A stretch of 64,000 nt of DNA from an uncultured Alistipes sp. (GTDB taxonomy: Bacteria > Bacteroidota > Bacteroidia > Bacteroidales > Rikenellaceae), in contig CAJTIY010000002.1 of NCBI GenBank assembly GCA_910576555.1, forward strand, positions 124,001-188,000, written 5' to 3'. Made by a program: the position numbers and the translations under genes. Under the pieces are notes generated by a model that saw only the letters and a program-made list of their open reading frames with translations, was not told the DNA's origin and searched no databases. Position 1 is the stretch's first letter; every line of letters starts with the position of its first letter. Shown piece by piece: positions 49,558-58,561 of the stretch.

Positions 49558-50949
49558 ATGTTTTCAGCATCCACCTATGCGGCGCGGCGTGCGACGCTGC
49601 GGAGCAAGATCGGCGGCGGCCTCGTGCTGCTTCCGGGCAATCCGCTCACGCCCAACAACTACCCCAATAACGCCTACTATTTCCGGCAGGACTCCTCATT
49701 CCGCTACTTTTTCGGTCTGAACGTGCCCTCGGTCGCGGGCGTGATCGACGCCGACTCGGGCGAGGAGGCGCTCTACGGCGACGACTTCACGGTCGAGGAT
49801 ATCGTGTGGACGGGACCGCAGCCCACGTTGCGCGAGCTGGGCGCCGGTGCGGGCGTCGCGGCGACCTTCCCGATGGCGGAGCTCGCGGGGCGGCTGCGCA
49901 AGGCGATCGCGCAGGGGCGCCGCATCCACTTCCTGCCGCCCTACCGCGGCGAGACGAAGCTGCAGCTCGCCGAGCTGCTGGGCATCGCGCCGGCGCTGCT
50001 GCACGACTACAAGTCGGTGGAACTGATGCTGGCCGTGGCCGAGATGCGCGAGACGAAGAGCGCCGAGGAGATCGGGGCGATGGAGCGCGCCTTCGCGATC
50101 GGGTACGAGATGCACACGACCGCCATGCGGATGTGCCGCCCGGGGGTCGTCGAGCGCGAGATCGCGGGGGCGATCGAGGGGATCGCCAAGTCGAAGGGAC
50201 AGGGGGTGTCGTTCCCCTCGATCGTGACCCAGCACGGCGAGACGCTGCACAACCTCTGCGCCGACGGCGTGCTGGAGGAGGGGCGTCTGCTGCTCTGCGA
50301 TGCCGGTGCCGAGAGCGTCGAGGGCTACTGCTCCGACCACACGCGCACCTATCCCGTCGGGGGACGGTTCACGCCGCGGCAGCGGGCGATGTACGAGATC
50401 GTGCTGGCGGCCCACGACCGCGTGGCGCGGATCGTGAAGCCCGGGATGATGTACACCGAGGTGCACGAGGCGGCCTACGGGACGCTCGCCGAGGGGCTGA
50501 TCGCCGAGGGGCTGCTCAAGGGTACGGCCGCCGATGCCGTGGCGTCGGGCGCCCTGACGATGTTCATGCCCCACGGTCTGGGGCACGGTCTGGGCATGGA
50601 CGTGCACGACTGCGAGGCGATGGGCGAGCGTTCGTTCGACTTCGCGTCGATCGCCGGGCGGGCTGCCGAGTCGGCCACCTGCATCTACCGGGCGGCGTGG
50701 CGCCTGCGGCCGGGGACGGTGCTCACGGACGAGCCGGGGCTCTACTTCATTCCGGCGCTGATCGACAAGTGCCGCGCCGAGGGCCGTTATGCGGGGATCG
50801 TCGACTACGACGCGCTGGAGGCCTACCGCGATTTCGGCGGCATCCGCATCGAGGACGACCTGCTGGTGACCGACGAGGGGTGTCGCATGCTGGGCGACCG
50901 GCGGCTGCCCGTCACCGTCGAGGAGCTGGAGGCGGTCGTCGGACGGTAG
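49558..50949 (+). CDS. pepP: Xaa-Pro aminopeptidase (aminopeptidase P family)
   Basis: 463 aa; start at 49558. N-terminal creatinase/AMP-N domain (FSASTYAARRATLRSKIGGG, NNAYYFRQDSSFRYFFGLNV) and pita-bread catalytic domain with dinuclear metal ligands Asp248 (LLCDAGAES), Asp260 (YCSDHTRTYP), His343 (PHGLGHGLGMDVHD), Glu392 (VLTDEPGLYF) and Glu432 (GIRIEDDLLV). Removes N-terminal residues ahead of proline. No signal peptide, so cytoplasmic. A hairpin follows at 51071. Confidence 0.95.
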   Translation: MFSASTYAARRATLRSKIGGGLVLLPGNPLTPNNYPNNAYYFRQDSSFRYFFGLNVPSVAGVIDADSGEEALYGDDFTVEDIVWTGPQPTLRELGAGAGVAATFPMAELAGRLRKAIAQGRRIHFLPPYRGETKLQLAELLGIAPALLHDYKSVELMLAVAEMRETKSAEEIGAMERAFAIGYEMHTTAMRMCRPGVVEREIAGAIEGIAKSKGQGVSFPSIVTQHGETLHNLCADGVLEEGRLLLCDAGAESVEGYCSDHTRTYPVGGRFTPRQRAMYEIVLAAHDRVARIVKPGMMYTEVHEAAYGTLAEGLIAEGLLKGTAADAVASGALTMFMPHGLGHGLGMDVHDCEAMGERSFDFASIAGRAAESATCIYRAAWRLRPGTVLTDEPGLYFIPALIDKCRAEGRYAGIVDYDALEAYRDFGGIRIEDDLLVTDEGCRMLGDRRLPVTVEELEAVVGR

Positions 50950-51070
50950 CGGAAGGCGGCGGACGCTGACGGCGGTTGCCGGAAGGCGTCGGAATGGAAG
51001 GCGCGGGCCGGACTGCGGCCGGGCTGCCGCTGGCGGCGGTTGCCGGAAGCGCCTTTCGGAAGGGATACGG

Positions 51071-51100
51071 GCCGGTGTCGCTCTGCGGAGCGGCACCGGC
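51071..51100 (+). terminator. Hairpin after the aminopeptidase gene
   Basis: Arms gccggtgtcgct and agcggcaccggc (one G-U pair), loop ctgcgg, followed by ttcgtcg. Weak U-tract. Confidence 0.5.
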
Positions 51101-51260
51101 TTCGTCGTGTCGTGGGGTGACGTGTAGCGGGATGCGGTGTGCCGGGCGTTTTGCGGGGAGGCCCGGTGTGTCGCGGGCCCGGCGCGCAGGGAGGAGGAGT
51201 CGGGCGGCGGGCGGCCTTGGTTGTGGCGGGTTGGACGGTGTCGCGGAATGGAAGGGGTGC

Positions 51261-51356
51261 GACTCCGAGGAGTCGCGCGGGCCGCAGCCTCCCCCGGCGG
51301 AGGCCCGCTCGTCGGCTTGCGCCGCGGCGTGCTCCGCAGGCTGCGGCCGGGTGGTT
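51261..51356 (+). repeat. Structured intergenic repeat, copy 3 (diverged)
   Basis: Order: hairpin gactcc gag gagtc, then GCGGGCCGCAGCC and CCGGCGGAGGCCCGCT, then TCGGCTTGCGCCGCGGCG and TGCTCCGCAGGCTGCGGCCG. Same block order as copies 1 and 2; the tail block CTCCGCAGGCTGCGGCC is nearly the same as in copy 1. The tail is then amplified as the 47-bp tandem repeat. Confidence 0.5.
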
Positions 51357-51447
51357 TCGTTAGTTGGGGCTGGGCGTGCTCCGCAGGCTGCGGCCGGGTG
51401 GTTTCGTTAGTTGGGGCTGGGTGTGCTCCGCAGGCTGCGGCCGGGTG
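51329..51447 (+). repeat. 47-bp tandem repeat, 2.5 copies
   Basis: Units at 51329-51375, 51376-51422 and 51423-51447 (partial), each starting gtgctccgcaggctgcggcc and continuing gggtggtttcgttagttggg; the first two differ at one base. Confidence 0.9.
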
Positions 51448-51689
51448 ATCTCGGGAGCTGGGTTTCGATAAGCTGCGGGTCGGAGGGGCCGGAGGGTTCC
51501 GATCCGAAAGGGCGAATGTCCGGTAGTGATGGAGGCCCGCTCGTCGGCTTGCGCCGCGGCGTGCTCCGCAGCTTGCGGCCGGGAGGCTTCGTTGGCTGGG
51601 GCTGGGCGTGCTCCGCAGCTTGCGGCCGGTCGGTGGGCGCCGTTGGGGTCGGGAAGGGTGTTTTTTCGGCGGGGAAAGCGCGGCGATGC

Positions 51690-51718
51690 TTGTTTTTTTC
51701 GAAAATTTCGTATATTTA
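51690..51718 (+). promoter_or_regulatory. Weak promoter for the EF-G2 gene
   Basis: TTG 51690-51692, 18 bases, TATATTTA 51711-51718 (last base differs from TAnnTTTG). A weak core would fit a gene needing an activator, as Bacteroides EF-G2 does; this is inference. Confidence 0.4.
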
Positions 51719-51820
51719 TAGTCGCGATGCGGAAGCGACGGGGCTTCGACGGCGGAGATGCCGGAGCATCGCCCCGAGATCCGACCGACGACCGAAAACA
51801 AACCATAAAACTTCACGGTT

Positions 51821-53977
51821 ATGAAAAACTATGCAGCCAAAGAGATCAAGAACATCGTACTCATAGGCGCCCCCGGCACGGGCAAGACGACCCTCGCCGA
51901 GGCGATGGCCTACGAAGGCAAGGTCATCGACCGCCGGGGCAGCATCGAGACGAACAACACGCTTTCGGACAATACGGACATCGAGCACGAATACAAACGG
52001 TCGATCTACTCCACGATCCTCTTCACGGAGTTCATGGACCGCAAGCTCAACATCATCGACTGCCCGGGTTCGGACGACTTCTGCGGCAGCCTCTTCTCGG
52101 CCTTCAAGGTGGGCGACGTGGGCGTCTTCCTCTTCAACGCCCAGAACGGCTGGGAGGTGGGCAGCGAGATTCAGGCCCGCTACGCCCGCATCCTCCACAA
52201 GCCGGTGATCGCCGTCGTCAACCAGCTCGACGCCGACAAGGCCAACTTCGAGGCGACGTTCGAGTCGATCCGGGCGGCGTCGCGCGTGAAGCCCGTCATC
52301 GTGCAGTATCCGGTGAATCAAGGGCCCGGGTTCGATGCCTTCATCGACGTGCTGATGATGAAGATGTACCGCTTCAAGGACCACGACGGCCATCGCGAGG
52401 AGCTCGACATCCCGGCCGAGGAGCTGGAGCGTGCGCAGGAGCTCAACCGCGAGCTGGTGGAGATGGCCGCCGAGCACGACGAGGCCCTCATGGAGCTCTA
52501 CTTCGACAAGGGCTCGCTCACGCAGGACGACATCCGCGCCGGTCTGAAGATCGGCGTGGCGAACCGCGAGGTGATGCCCGTGTTCTGCACCTCGGGCAAG
52601 CGCGACATCGGCACGAAGCGTCTGATGGAGTTCATCATCAACGTGGCGCCGGGTCCGCTGAAGGCCCCCGCGTTCCTCTCGACCGAGGGCGAGGAGCTCG
52701 CGGCCGACGCTGCGGCGCCCGCTGCGGCCTTCGTCTTCAAGAGCCAGATCGAGCAGCACATCGGCGAGATCACCTACTTCCGCGTGGTGCGCGGCACGAT
52801 CGCCGAGGGCACGGAGCTGGTCAACACCCGCACGGGCAACAAGGAGAAGCTCTCGCAGCTCTTCGCCGTGGCGGGCAAGAACCGCATCAAGGTGACGGAG
52901 CTCTCGGCCGGCGACATCGGCTGCACGGTGAAGCTCAAGGGCACGCGCACCAACGACACGCTCGCGGCCCCGTCGGCCCCCGTGGCCGTCGAGCCGATCG
53001 TCTTCCCCGAGCCCCGCTACCGCGCCGCGATCAAGTGCAAGGAGCAGGGCGACGAGGAGAAGCTGGGCAAGATCCTCAACGACGCCAAGTTCGAGGATCC
53101 GACGATTCTGGTCGACTACTCGAAGGAGCTCAAGCAGACGATCGTTCAGGGGCAGGGCGAACACCACCTCAACATCCTCCGCACGCGCATTCTGGGCGCC
53201 AACAAGATCGCGTTCGACTACATCGCGCCGAAGATCCCCTATCGCGAGACCATCACGAAGGTGGCGCAGGCCGACTACCGCCACAAGAAGCAGTCGGGCG
53301 GCGCGGGGCAGTTCGGCGAGGTGCACATGATCGTCGAACCCTATTACGACGGCATGCCCGAGCCTAAGAACTACAAGGTGCCGGGCAAAGGCGACATGGT
53401 AGTCAACGTCAAGACCAAGGAAGAGTACGACCTGCCGTGGGGCGGCAAGCTGCTCTTCTACTCGGCGATCGTCGGCGGCGCCATCGACGCGCGCTTCATG
53501 CCCGCGATCCTCAAGGGCATCATGGAGAAGATGGACGAGGGTCCGCTGACGGGCTCCTACGCCCGCGACATCCGCGTGGTGATCTACGACGGCAAGATGC
53601 ACCCGGTGGATTCGAACGAGATCTCGTTCAAGCTCGCCGCGCGCAACGCCTTCAAGGAGGCGTTCCGCAACGCCGGACCCAAGATCATGGAGCCGATCTA
53701 CAACGTCGAGGTGCTCGTACCGAGCGACTACATGGGCGCCGTGATGTCGGATCTGCAGAACCGCCGCGCGATGATCCTCGGCATGGAGTCGGACAAGGGC
53801 TTCGACCGCCTCAACGCCACGGTGCCGCTGGCCGAACTCTACCGCTACTCGACCACCCTCTCGTCGCTGACGTCGGGCTCGGCCACCTATACGATGAAGT
53901 TCGCCTCCTACGAGCAGGTGCCCGCCGACGTGCAGGAGAAGCTGCTCAAGGCCTACACCGATACGGACGAGGAGTAA
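51821..53977 (+). CDS. fusA2: EF-G paralogue (EF-G2 type) lacking the catalytic histidine
   Basis: 718 aa with all EF-G domains (G, II, III, IV, V). The G domain is altered: P-loop GAPGTGKT (16-23); switch II reads DCPGS (80-84) where active EF-G has DTPGH, so the GTPase histidine is Ser84; NKxD is NQLD (134-137); the switch I RGIT motif is absent. Domain III-V are well conserved (EHHLNILRTRI, KKQSGGAGQFGEVHMIVEPY). In Bacteroides thetaiotaomicron such an EF-G2 supports slow GTP-independent translocation under carbon starvation and in gut colonisation. The same role is inferred here. Terminator at 54003. Confidence 0.88.
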   Translation: MKNYAAKEIKNIVLIGAPGTGKTTLAEAMAYEGKVIDRRGSIETNNTLSDNTDIEHEYKRSIYSTILFTEFMDRKLNIIDCPGSDDFCGSLFSAFKVGDVGVFLFNAQNGWEVGSEIQARYARILHKPVIAVVNQLDADKANFEATFESIRAASRVKPVIVQYPVNQGPGFDAFIDVLMMKMYRFKDHDGHREELDIPAEELERAQELNRELVEMAAEHDEALMELYFDKGSLTQDDIRAGLKIGVANREVMPVFCTSGKRDIGTKRLMEFIINVAPGPLKAPAFLSTEGEELAADAAAPAAAFVFKSQIEQHIGEITYFRVVRGTIAEGTELVNTRTGNKEKLSQLFAVAGKNRIKVTELSAGDIGCTVKLKGTRTNDTLAAPSAPVAVEPIVFPEPRYRAAIKCKEQGDEEKLGKILNDAKFEDPTILVDYSKELKQTIVQGQGEHHLNILRTRILGANKIAFDYIAPKIPYRETITKVAQADYRHKKQSGGAGQFGEVHMIVEPYYDGMPEPKNYKVPGKGDMVVNVKTKEEYDLPWGGKLLFYSAIVGGAIDARFMPAILKGIMEKMDEGPLTGSYARDIRVVIYDGKMHPVDSNEISFKLAARNAFKEAFRNAGPKIMEPIYNVEVLVPSDYMGAVMSDLQNRRAMILGMESDKGFDRLNATVPLAELYRYSTTLSSLTSGSATYTMKFASYEQVPADVQEKLLKAYTDTDEE

Positions 53978-54451
53978 TCCGCTTCCGACGTTCCGATGCG
54001 CAAAGCCGCCCGATCCGTTCGGGCGGCTTTTTCGTCAGGGGCTGGCGGAGGGTTTTCGGGGCGGGACGCTGCGGCGGGCTGTCGGCAGGGAACGGGTCGG
54101 CGGGCGGATCGGAAGCGGATGGGGCGGAGCCGATGGCGCGCTGGGATGCCGCGGCGACGTGTTTCGGGCGAGCGAGAGGGTTTTGTGAGGCGGTACTTGG
54201 CGGTGGGTTGCCGGAGGTATCGATCGGGGGATGCAAGGGCAGTGCGGGCGGCGGTGCAGTCGGTTGCGGGGGCGGAACGGGCGGCGGATTCTATTTTTTC
54301 GGATGCCGGGAGCGGGAAACCGCCGAAAATATAGTATATTGGGTCCGGGAAGGACGATCGCGCGGCGGAGGGCGGCGGAGGTGCGGCGCCGCGGCCGGCG
54401 GTGCGGGTCGTGTTTCCCGTGCGAAATGTTTCCTTCAAAATCCCGATGCGT
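53978..54451. other. Gene-free GC-rich stretch after EF-G2
   Basis: 474 bp. Contains the terminator at 54003-54033, then GC-rich sequence without a supported gene. A possible weak -7 (TATATTGG near 54333) may serve the following lipoprotein gene. Confidence 0.55.
54003..54033 (+). terminator. Intrinsic terminator of EF-G2 gene
   Basis: Arms aagccgcccga / tcgggcggctt with loop tccgt region, then five T. A 31-base stretch here (54005-54035) is identical to that at 55994-56024. Confidence 0.9.
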
Positions 54452-55957
54452 ATGAAAAAACTGTTGTTCGCCCTTCTGTTCCCGCTGCTGGCGGCAGGAG
54501 CCTGCTCCGATGACGACGGCGGAAAGAGCGGCCCGCCGGCCGAGGATGCACCCTTTGTCTTCGCCTTCGAGGCGATCACCTCGACCGGTGCGACGATCGC
54601 TGTAACGCCGCAGGATGCCGACACCTATTACACGTGGAACCTGCTCGAACGCACCGAGTACGACGCGCGGTTCGCCGACGATCCCGAAGCGCTGGTCGCC
54701 GCATGGACCGGGTTCCTCGCCGAGGAGCTGGCGGCGCTGCGCGCCGAGTACGGCGAGGGGACGTGGCTCGACGTGCTCAACAGCCCGGGGCGCTCGGAGT
54801 CGCGCAGCAACGCGCTCGATCCCGAGACGGAGTATGTGGCCTTCGCCTTCGGCTGCGACGAGCAGGGGCGTGCGACGACGGCCGTGGCGACGGCGCGCTT
54901 CGCCACGCGGCCCTTCGAGGCGGTCGATCCCTGCCGCTTCGACATCGAGGTGTCGGGGCTGACCCAAGTCGAGTTCACCTTCACGGTGACCCCTTCGGAT
55001 CCGGCGACCCGGTACTACGCGGGGTTCTGCGACACGGAGTGTTTCGACGGGCAGAGCGTCGAGGAGGTGGCCACGGAGTTCATCCGGCGGGCCGATGCGG
55101 CCGATATCGACTGGACGTCGTCGCGTTCGCTCCATACCGGCACGCGGAGTTTCAACACGATCGACGACCTCGGAATCGGCGATCTGGAGCCCGAACGCAG
55201 CTACTCGGTGGTGGTCTTCGGCGTCAGCGCGCTCGGCGAACGGACCACGGCTGTCGCGCGGCGCGATGTGCGGACGCTCGCGGTGCCCCGTTCGGATATG
55301 ACCTTCGCCATCGAGGTGCTGGAGGAGCTCGTCGCCGGGGCGCGGATCCGCGTCACGCCGTCGGTCGACGACGAGAGCTATTACGCCGGGGCGATCCTCA
55401 AGGAACAGTATGCGGCCTACGAGGGGCGCGACGAGGCCTTCATGGAGTATGTCCACACGTCGGCCGGGCTGGGGCTCCGGCGGGGCGTCTACCTCTACGA
55501 GCGGGTCGACGGACAGCTGCTCGTCGACCGCGAGTACGTCTTCTTCGCCTTCGGCTATGCGGGCGGCGCCACCACGCCGCTCACCGTCGTGCCTTTCCGC
55601 ACGAAGGCCGAGTCTGCGACGAGCCCCGCGAGCCTCGACTTCCGGTTCGAATATCAGGCCCATTCGCTCTACGATGTGGCCATCTACGGCTATGCCGTGC
55701 CCAACGCCGACGCGGCGCACTGGTACATCAACGTCTATAAGAGCGTCGACGGCAATGTCGGCGGCGCATGGGTCGACCTGACCGATGCGGAGGTCGTCGC
55801 CGACCTGCTCAAGCAGGAACCCGACGAGGAGCGTGTCGGCGCCGGTTGCATGTTCGGCGGCGACGTGGTCTTCTGCGGCATCGCGGTCGATGCCGACGGC
55901 GAGCCGGGCGAGCTGGTCAAGGTCTTCGTCACGGCCGACAGAAGCATGCTCGAATAG
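54452..55957 (+). CDS. Surface lipoprotein with four tandem beta modules
   Basis: 501 aa from ATG at 54452 (MKKLLFALLFPLLAAGACSD; an alternative ATG two codons upstream exists). Lipobox Cys18 followed by SDDDGG, the acidic outer-surface export signal of Bacteroidota lipoproteins. The body has four repeats of about 110 residues, each opening with a beta strand and a Tyr-Tyr turn: FVFAFEAITSTGATIAVTPQ, FDIEVSGLTQVEFTFTVTPS, FAIEVLEELVAGARIRVTPS and FRFEYQAHSLYDVAIYGYAV. I do not recognise a named family; it resembles BACON/FN3-like repeats. Probably on the cell surface. Confidence 0.8.
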   Translation: MKKLLFALLFPLLAAGACSDDDGGKSGPPAEDAPFVFAFEAITSTGATIAVTPQDADTYYTWNLLERTEYDARFADDPEALVAAWTGFLAEELAALRAEYGEGTWLDVLNSPGRSESRSNALDPETEYVAFAFGCDEQGRATTAVATARFATRPFEAVDPCRFDIEVSGLTQVEFTFTVTPSDPATRYYAGFCDTECFDGQSVEEVATEFIRRADAADIDWTSSRSLHTGTRSFNTIDDLGIGDLEPERSYSVVVFGVSALGERTTAVARRDVRTLAVPRSDMTFAIEVLEELVAGARIRVTPSVDDESYYAGAILKEQYAAYEGRDEAFMEYVHTSAGLGLRRGVYLYERVDGQLLVDREYVFFAFGYAGGATTPLTVVPFRTKAESATSPASLDFRFEYQAHSLYDVAIYGYAVPNADAAHWYINVYKSVDGNVGGAWVDLTDAEVVADLLKQEPDEERVGAGCMFGGDVVFCGIAVDADGEPGELVKVFVTADRSMLE

Positions 55958-55990
55958 CGGTGCCGCGCATGCCGCGGCCTCTTGCCGCAC

Positions 55991-56022
55991 CGGGCCGCCC
56001 GATCCGTTCGGGCGGCTTTTTC
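55991..56022 (+). terminator. Intrinsic terminator of the repeat lipoprotein gene
   Basis: Stem gggccgcccga / tcgggcggctt followed by five T; the core and flank are identical over 31 bases to the EF-G2 terminator. Confidence 0.9.
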
Positions 56023-56338
56023 GTGGGCGGGACGTAGGATTGTAGGGACGGGATTCGGCGGGGCGGGGGTTTTCGGGGCGCGCGGAGAGGGATCCGGCGG
56101 GGCGCTTCGCTGCTGCGGAGTGGAGGTGCCCGGGATGCGGCGGAACGGATGGCGGACGGCGGGGCGCAGGGGTGTCCGCTGCGGAGGTGCTGTGCCGGAG
56201 AGGCGGAGAGGCGGAGAGGCGCGCAGGGCCGGCCGGAAGGGGTCGGATGTTAAATTAACGTTAACAATGGCCCGGGATGTCGTGCCGATCGGATTTTTTG
56301 GCGTATATTTGTTCGGAAAAAGTACGCAGCGCTGATTT
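56023..56338. other. Gene-free GC-rich stretch before the PiT gene
   Basis: 316 bp, no gene seen. It has a 9-base tandem gagaggcgg (about three copies, 56198-56222), then an AT-rich segment ttaaattaacgttaac (56249-56264) and the PiT promoter. Confidence 0.55.
56304..56311 (+). promoter_or_regulatory. -7 promoter element for the PiT gene
   Basis: TATATTTG, exact TAnnTTTG, 28 bases before the start codon. The AT-rich inverted repeat gttaacgttaac-like sequence at 56253-56264 is upstream and could bind a regulator. Confidence 0.6.
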
Positions 56339-58561
56339 ATGAGCGAAATCTACACCGTCATCGTCGTTATTCTCGGCATTCTGGCCGTTTCCGGACTCTT
56401 CGTCGGCGTTACGAACGACGCGGTGAATTTCCTCAGCTCTGCGCTCGGCTCCAAAGCCGCTTCGCTCAAGGTGATCCTCGTGGTCGCCTCGGTCGGCATC
56501 CTGATCGGCGTGGCGACTTCGAGCGGCATGATGGAGGTGGCCCGCAGCGGCATGTTCAACCCGGGACTCTTCACCTTCCACGAGGTGATGATGCTCTATC
56601 TGGGCGTGATGTTCGCCAACGTCATCCTGCTGGGACTCTACAACTCGCTGGGACTCCCCACGTCGACCACCGTGTCGCTGATCTTCTGTCTGCTCGGGTC
56701 GGCCGTCGCCGTCTCGATCTTCAAGATCTCGAACGATCCCGGGGTGGGACCGGGCGCGCTGGGCGACTACATCAACACGTCACGGGCGATGGGCGTCGTC
56801 TCGGCGATTCTGCTCTCGGTGGTCATCGCCTTCACGTGCGGCACGATCGTCATGTACGTCTCGCGTCTGATCTTCTCGTTCCGCTACACGCTGCTGTTCC
56901 GCCGTTTCGGCGCGCTTTGGTGCGGCGCATCGCTCACGGCCGTGATCTACTTCGCCGTGTTCAAGGGCCTCAAGTCGCTGCTGGCCGACAACGCCTTCGT
57001 GGCGACGATCGACGAGCGTCTGCCGCTCGCGGTGCTCGTCTGCTGGCTCGCCTGCTCGCTGCTGCTGTTCATCATCCAGCGCTTCAAGATCAATATCCTG
57101 CGCATCACCATCCTTTCGGGCGTCTTCGCGCTGGCGCTGGCCTTCGCGGGCAACGATCTGGTGAACTTCATCGGCGTGCCCGTGGCGAGCTTCGACGCCT
57201 ACAACGTGGCCCGTGCGGCGGGCGACACCTCCATCCTGATGGGGGCGCTCAACGAGAACGTGCCGGCCAACATGACGATCCTGCTCATGGCGGGCGTCAT
57301 CATGATCTGCACGCTGTGGACCTCGAAGAACGACATCCTGCGCGTCACCAAGACCGAACTCTCGCTCTCGACGCAGGGCGACGAGGGGCAGGAGCAGTAC
57401 GGTTCGTCGTTCTTCTCGCGCACGATCGTGCGCGCGGCGATCAACATCAACGCCGGAGTCGAACGGGTGATTCCGCCGCGCCTGCTGCAGGCCATCTCGC
57501 GGCGTTTCGAATTCGAGGACGTCGAGCACAGCGGCGCGCCCTACGACATGATCCGCGCCACGGTGAACCTCACCACTTCGGCGCTGCTCATCGCGCTGGC
57601 CACGTCGCTCAAGCTGCCGCTTTCGACCACCTACGTCTGCTTCATGGTGGCGATGGGTTCGTCGCTCGCCGACCGGGCTTGGGGCCGCGAAAGCGCCGTA
57701 TACCGCATCTCGGGCGTGATGACCGTGGTCGCGGGGTGGTTCGTCACGGCATTGGGCGGCTTCCTGATCTCGCTCGCCGTGGGGCTGGCGCTCATCTACG
57801 GAGGCATGGTGACCTTCGTCATCGTCACGGTGCTCTGCGGCTGGATGCTGCTCCGCAACCGCTTCGCCAAGCGGAGCAAGGACCCCGGGGAGGAGACCGC
57901 AGCCGAGAGCCGCGGCGACATCATCGTCGACCTGCGCGACGAGGTGTGCCGCACGATGGAGAGCGCGACGCGGATCTACGACCGCACGCTCATCGCCGTG
58001 ACCAAAGAGAACCGCAAGGAGCTCCGCAACATGGTCAAGGAGGCCAACGACCTCTTCTACCAGTCGCGCGAACGCAAATACACGCTGCTGCCGACGCTCA
58101 AGAAACTGCAGAGCGGCGACGTCAACACGGCGCACTACTACGTGCAGGTGGTCGATTACCTCAACGAGATGACCAAAGCGCTGATGCACATCACGCGACC
58201 GGCCTTCGAGCACATCGACAACAACCACGAGGGCCTCTCGAAGGAGCAGGCGCGCAACCTCATGTCGATCAACGACGATGTGGAGTCGATCTACCGCCGC
58301 ATCAACTGCATGCTGCGCGACGGCGACTTCTCGGAGATAGAGACCGTGCTCACGATGCGCGACCAGCTTTTCGAGTCGATCGCCGAGGCGATCAAGTCGG
58401 AGCTCGCGCGCATCAACGAGGAGAAGTCGAACACGAAGGCTTCGATGCTCTACTTCACGATCCTGACCGAGACCAAGAACATGGTGCTCCAGTCGCGCAA
58501 CCTGCTCAAGTCGCAGCAGTACTTCCTCAAGCACCGCAACGAGGCCAAGAAGTGGTTTTAG
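56339..58561 (+). CDS. Inorganic phosphate transporter PiT fused to a PhoU-like domain
   Basis: 740 aa. Two PiT repeats, each with a GxNDxxN type motif: VGVTNDAVNFLSSALGSKAA near residue 25 and FAGNDLVNFIGVPVASF near 270, plus SLGLPTSTTVSLIFCLLGSA and LKLPLSTTYVCFMVAMGSSL. The C-terminal 210 residues (from about 525) are soluble three-helix PhoU-like repeats (RTMESATRIYDRTLIAVTKE, LTMRDQLFESIAEAIKSELA). Phosphate uptake with built-in regulation is likely; the fusion is known in Bacteroidota. Confidence 0.93.
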   Translation: MSEIYTVIVVILGILAVSGLFVGVTNDAVNFLSSALGSKAASLKVILVVASVGILIGVATSSGMMEVARSGMFNPGLFTFHEVMMLYLGVMFANVILLGLYNSLGLPTSTTVSLIFCLLGSAVAVSIFKISNDPGVGPGALGDYINTSRAMGVVSAILLSVVIAFTCGTIVMYVSRLIFSFRYTLLFRRFGALWCGASLTAVIYFAVFKGLKSLLADNAFVATIDERLPLAVLVCWLACSLLLFIIQRFKINILRITILSGVFALALAFAGNDLVNFIGVPVASFDAYNVARAAGDTSILMGALNENVPANMTILLMAGVIMICTLWTSKNDILRVTKTELSLSTQGDEGQEQYGSSFFSRTIVRAAININAGVERVIPPRLLQAISRRFEFEDVEHSGAPYDMIRATVNLTTSALLIALATSLKLPLSTTYVCFMVAMGSSLADRAWGRESAVYRISGVMTVVAGWFVTALGGFLISLAVGLALIYGGMVTFVIVTVLCGWMLLRNRFAKRSKDPGEETAAESRGDIIVDLRDEVCRTMESATRIYDRTLIAVTKENRKELRNMVKEANDLFYQSRERKYTLLPTLKKLQSGDVNTAHYYVQVVDYLNEMTKALMHITRPAFEHIDNNHEGLSKEQARNLMSINDDVESIYRRINCMLRDGDFSEIETVLTMRDQLFESIAEAIKSELARINEEKSNTKASMLYFTILTETKNMVLQSRNLLKSQQYFLKHRNEAKKWF

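Larger units (their letters stand above)
50950..51820. other. 870-bp gene-free region with structured and tandem repeats
   Basis: No supported gene. Contains a hairpin (51071-51100), structured repeat copy 3 (51261-51356), a 47-bp tandem repeat (51329-51447), and a second diverged copy of the block gcccgctcgtcggcttgcgc plus tail units at about 51535-51635. A weak promoter for the EF-G gene ends it (TTG 51690-51692, TATATTTA 51711-51718). Confidence 0.65.

Noticed and set aside
48641..49720. Plus-strand 359-codon frame in the deoC-pepP gap
   Set aside because: Gly/Arg-rich without domains, runs into the start of the aminopeptidase gene in another frame, and contains tandem DNA repeats of 51 and 43 bp; the 43-bp unit breaks frame.
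51329..51447. CRISPR array
   Set aside because: Units are contiguous 47-bp tandem copies without spacers, and no cas genes are present.
49696..51816. Minus-strand 706-codon frame with repeated SLRSTP-like peptides
   Set aside because: Overlaps the aminopeptidase gene antisense and then a repeat region; the peptide periodicity simply reflects the 47-bp DNA repeat.
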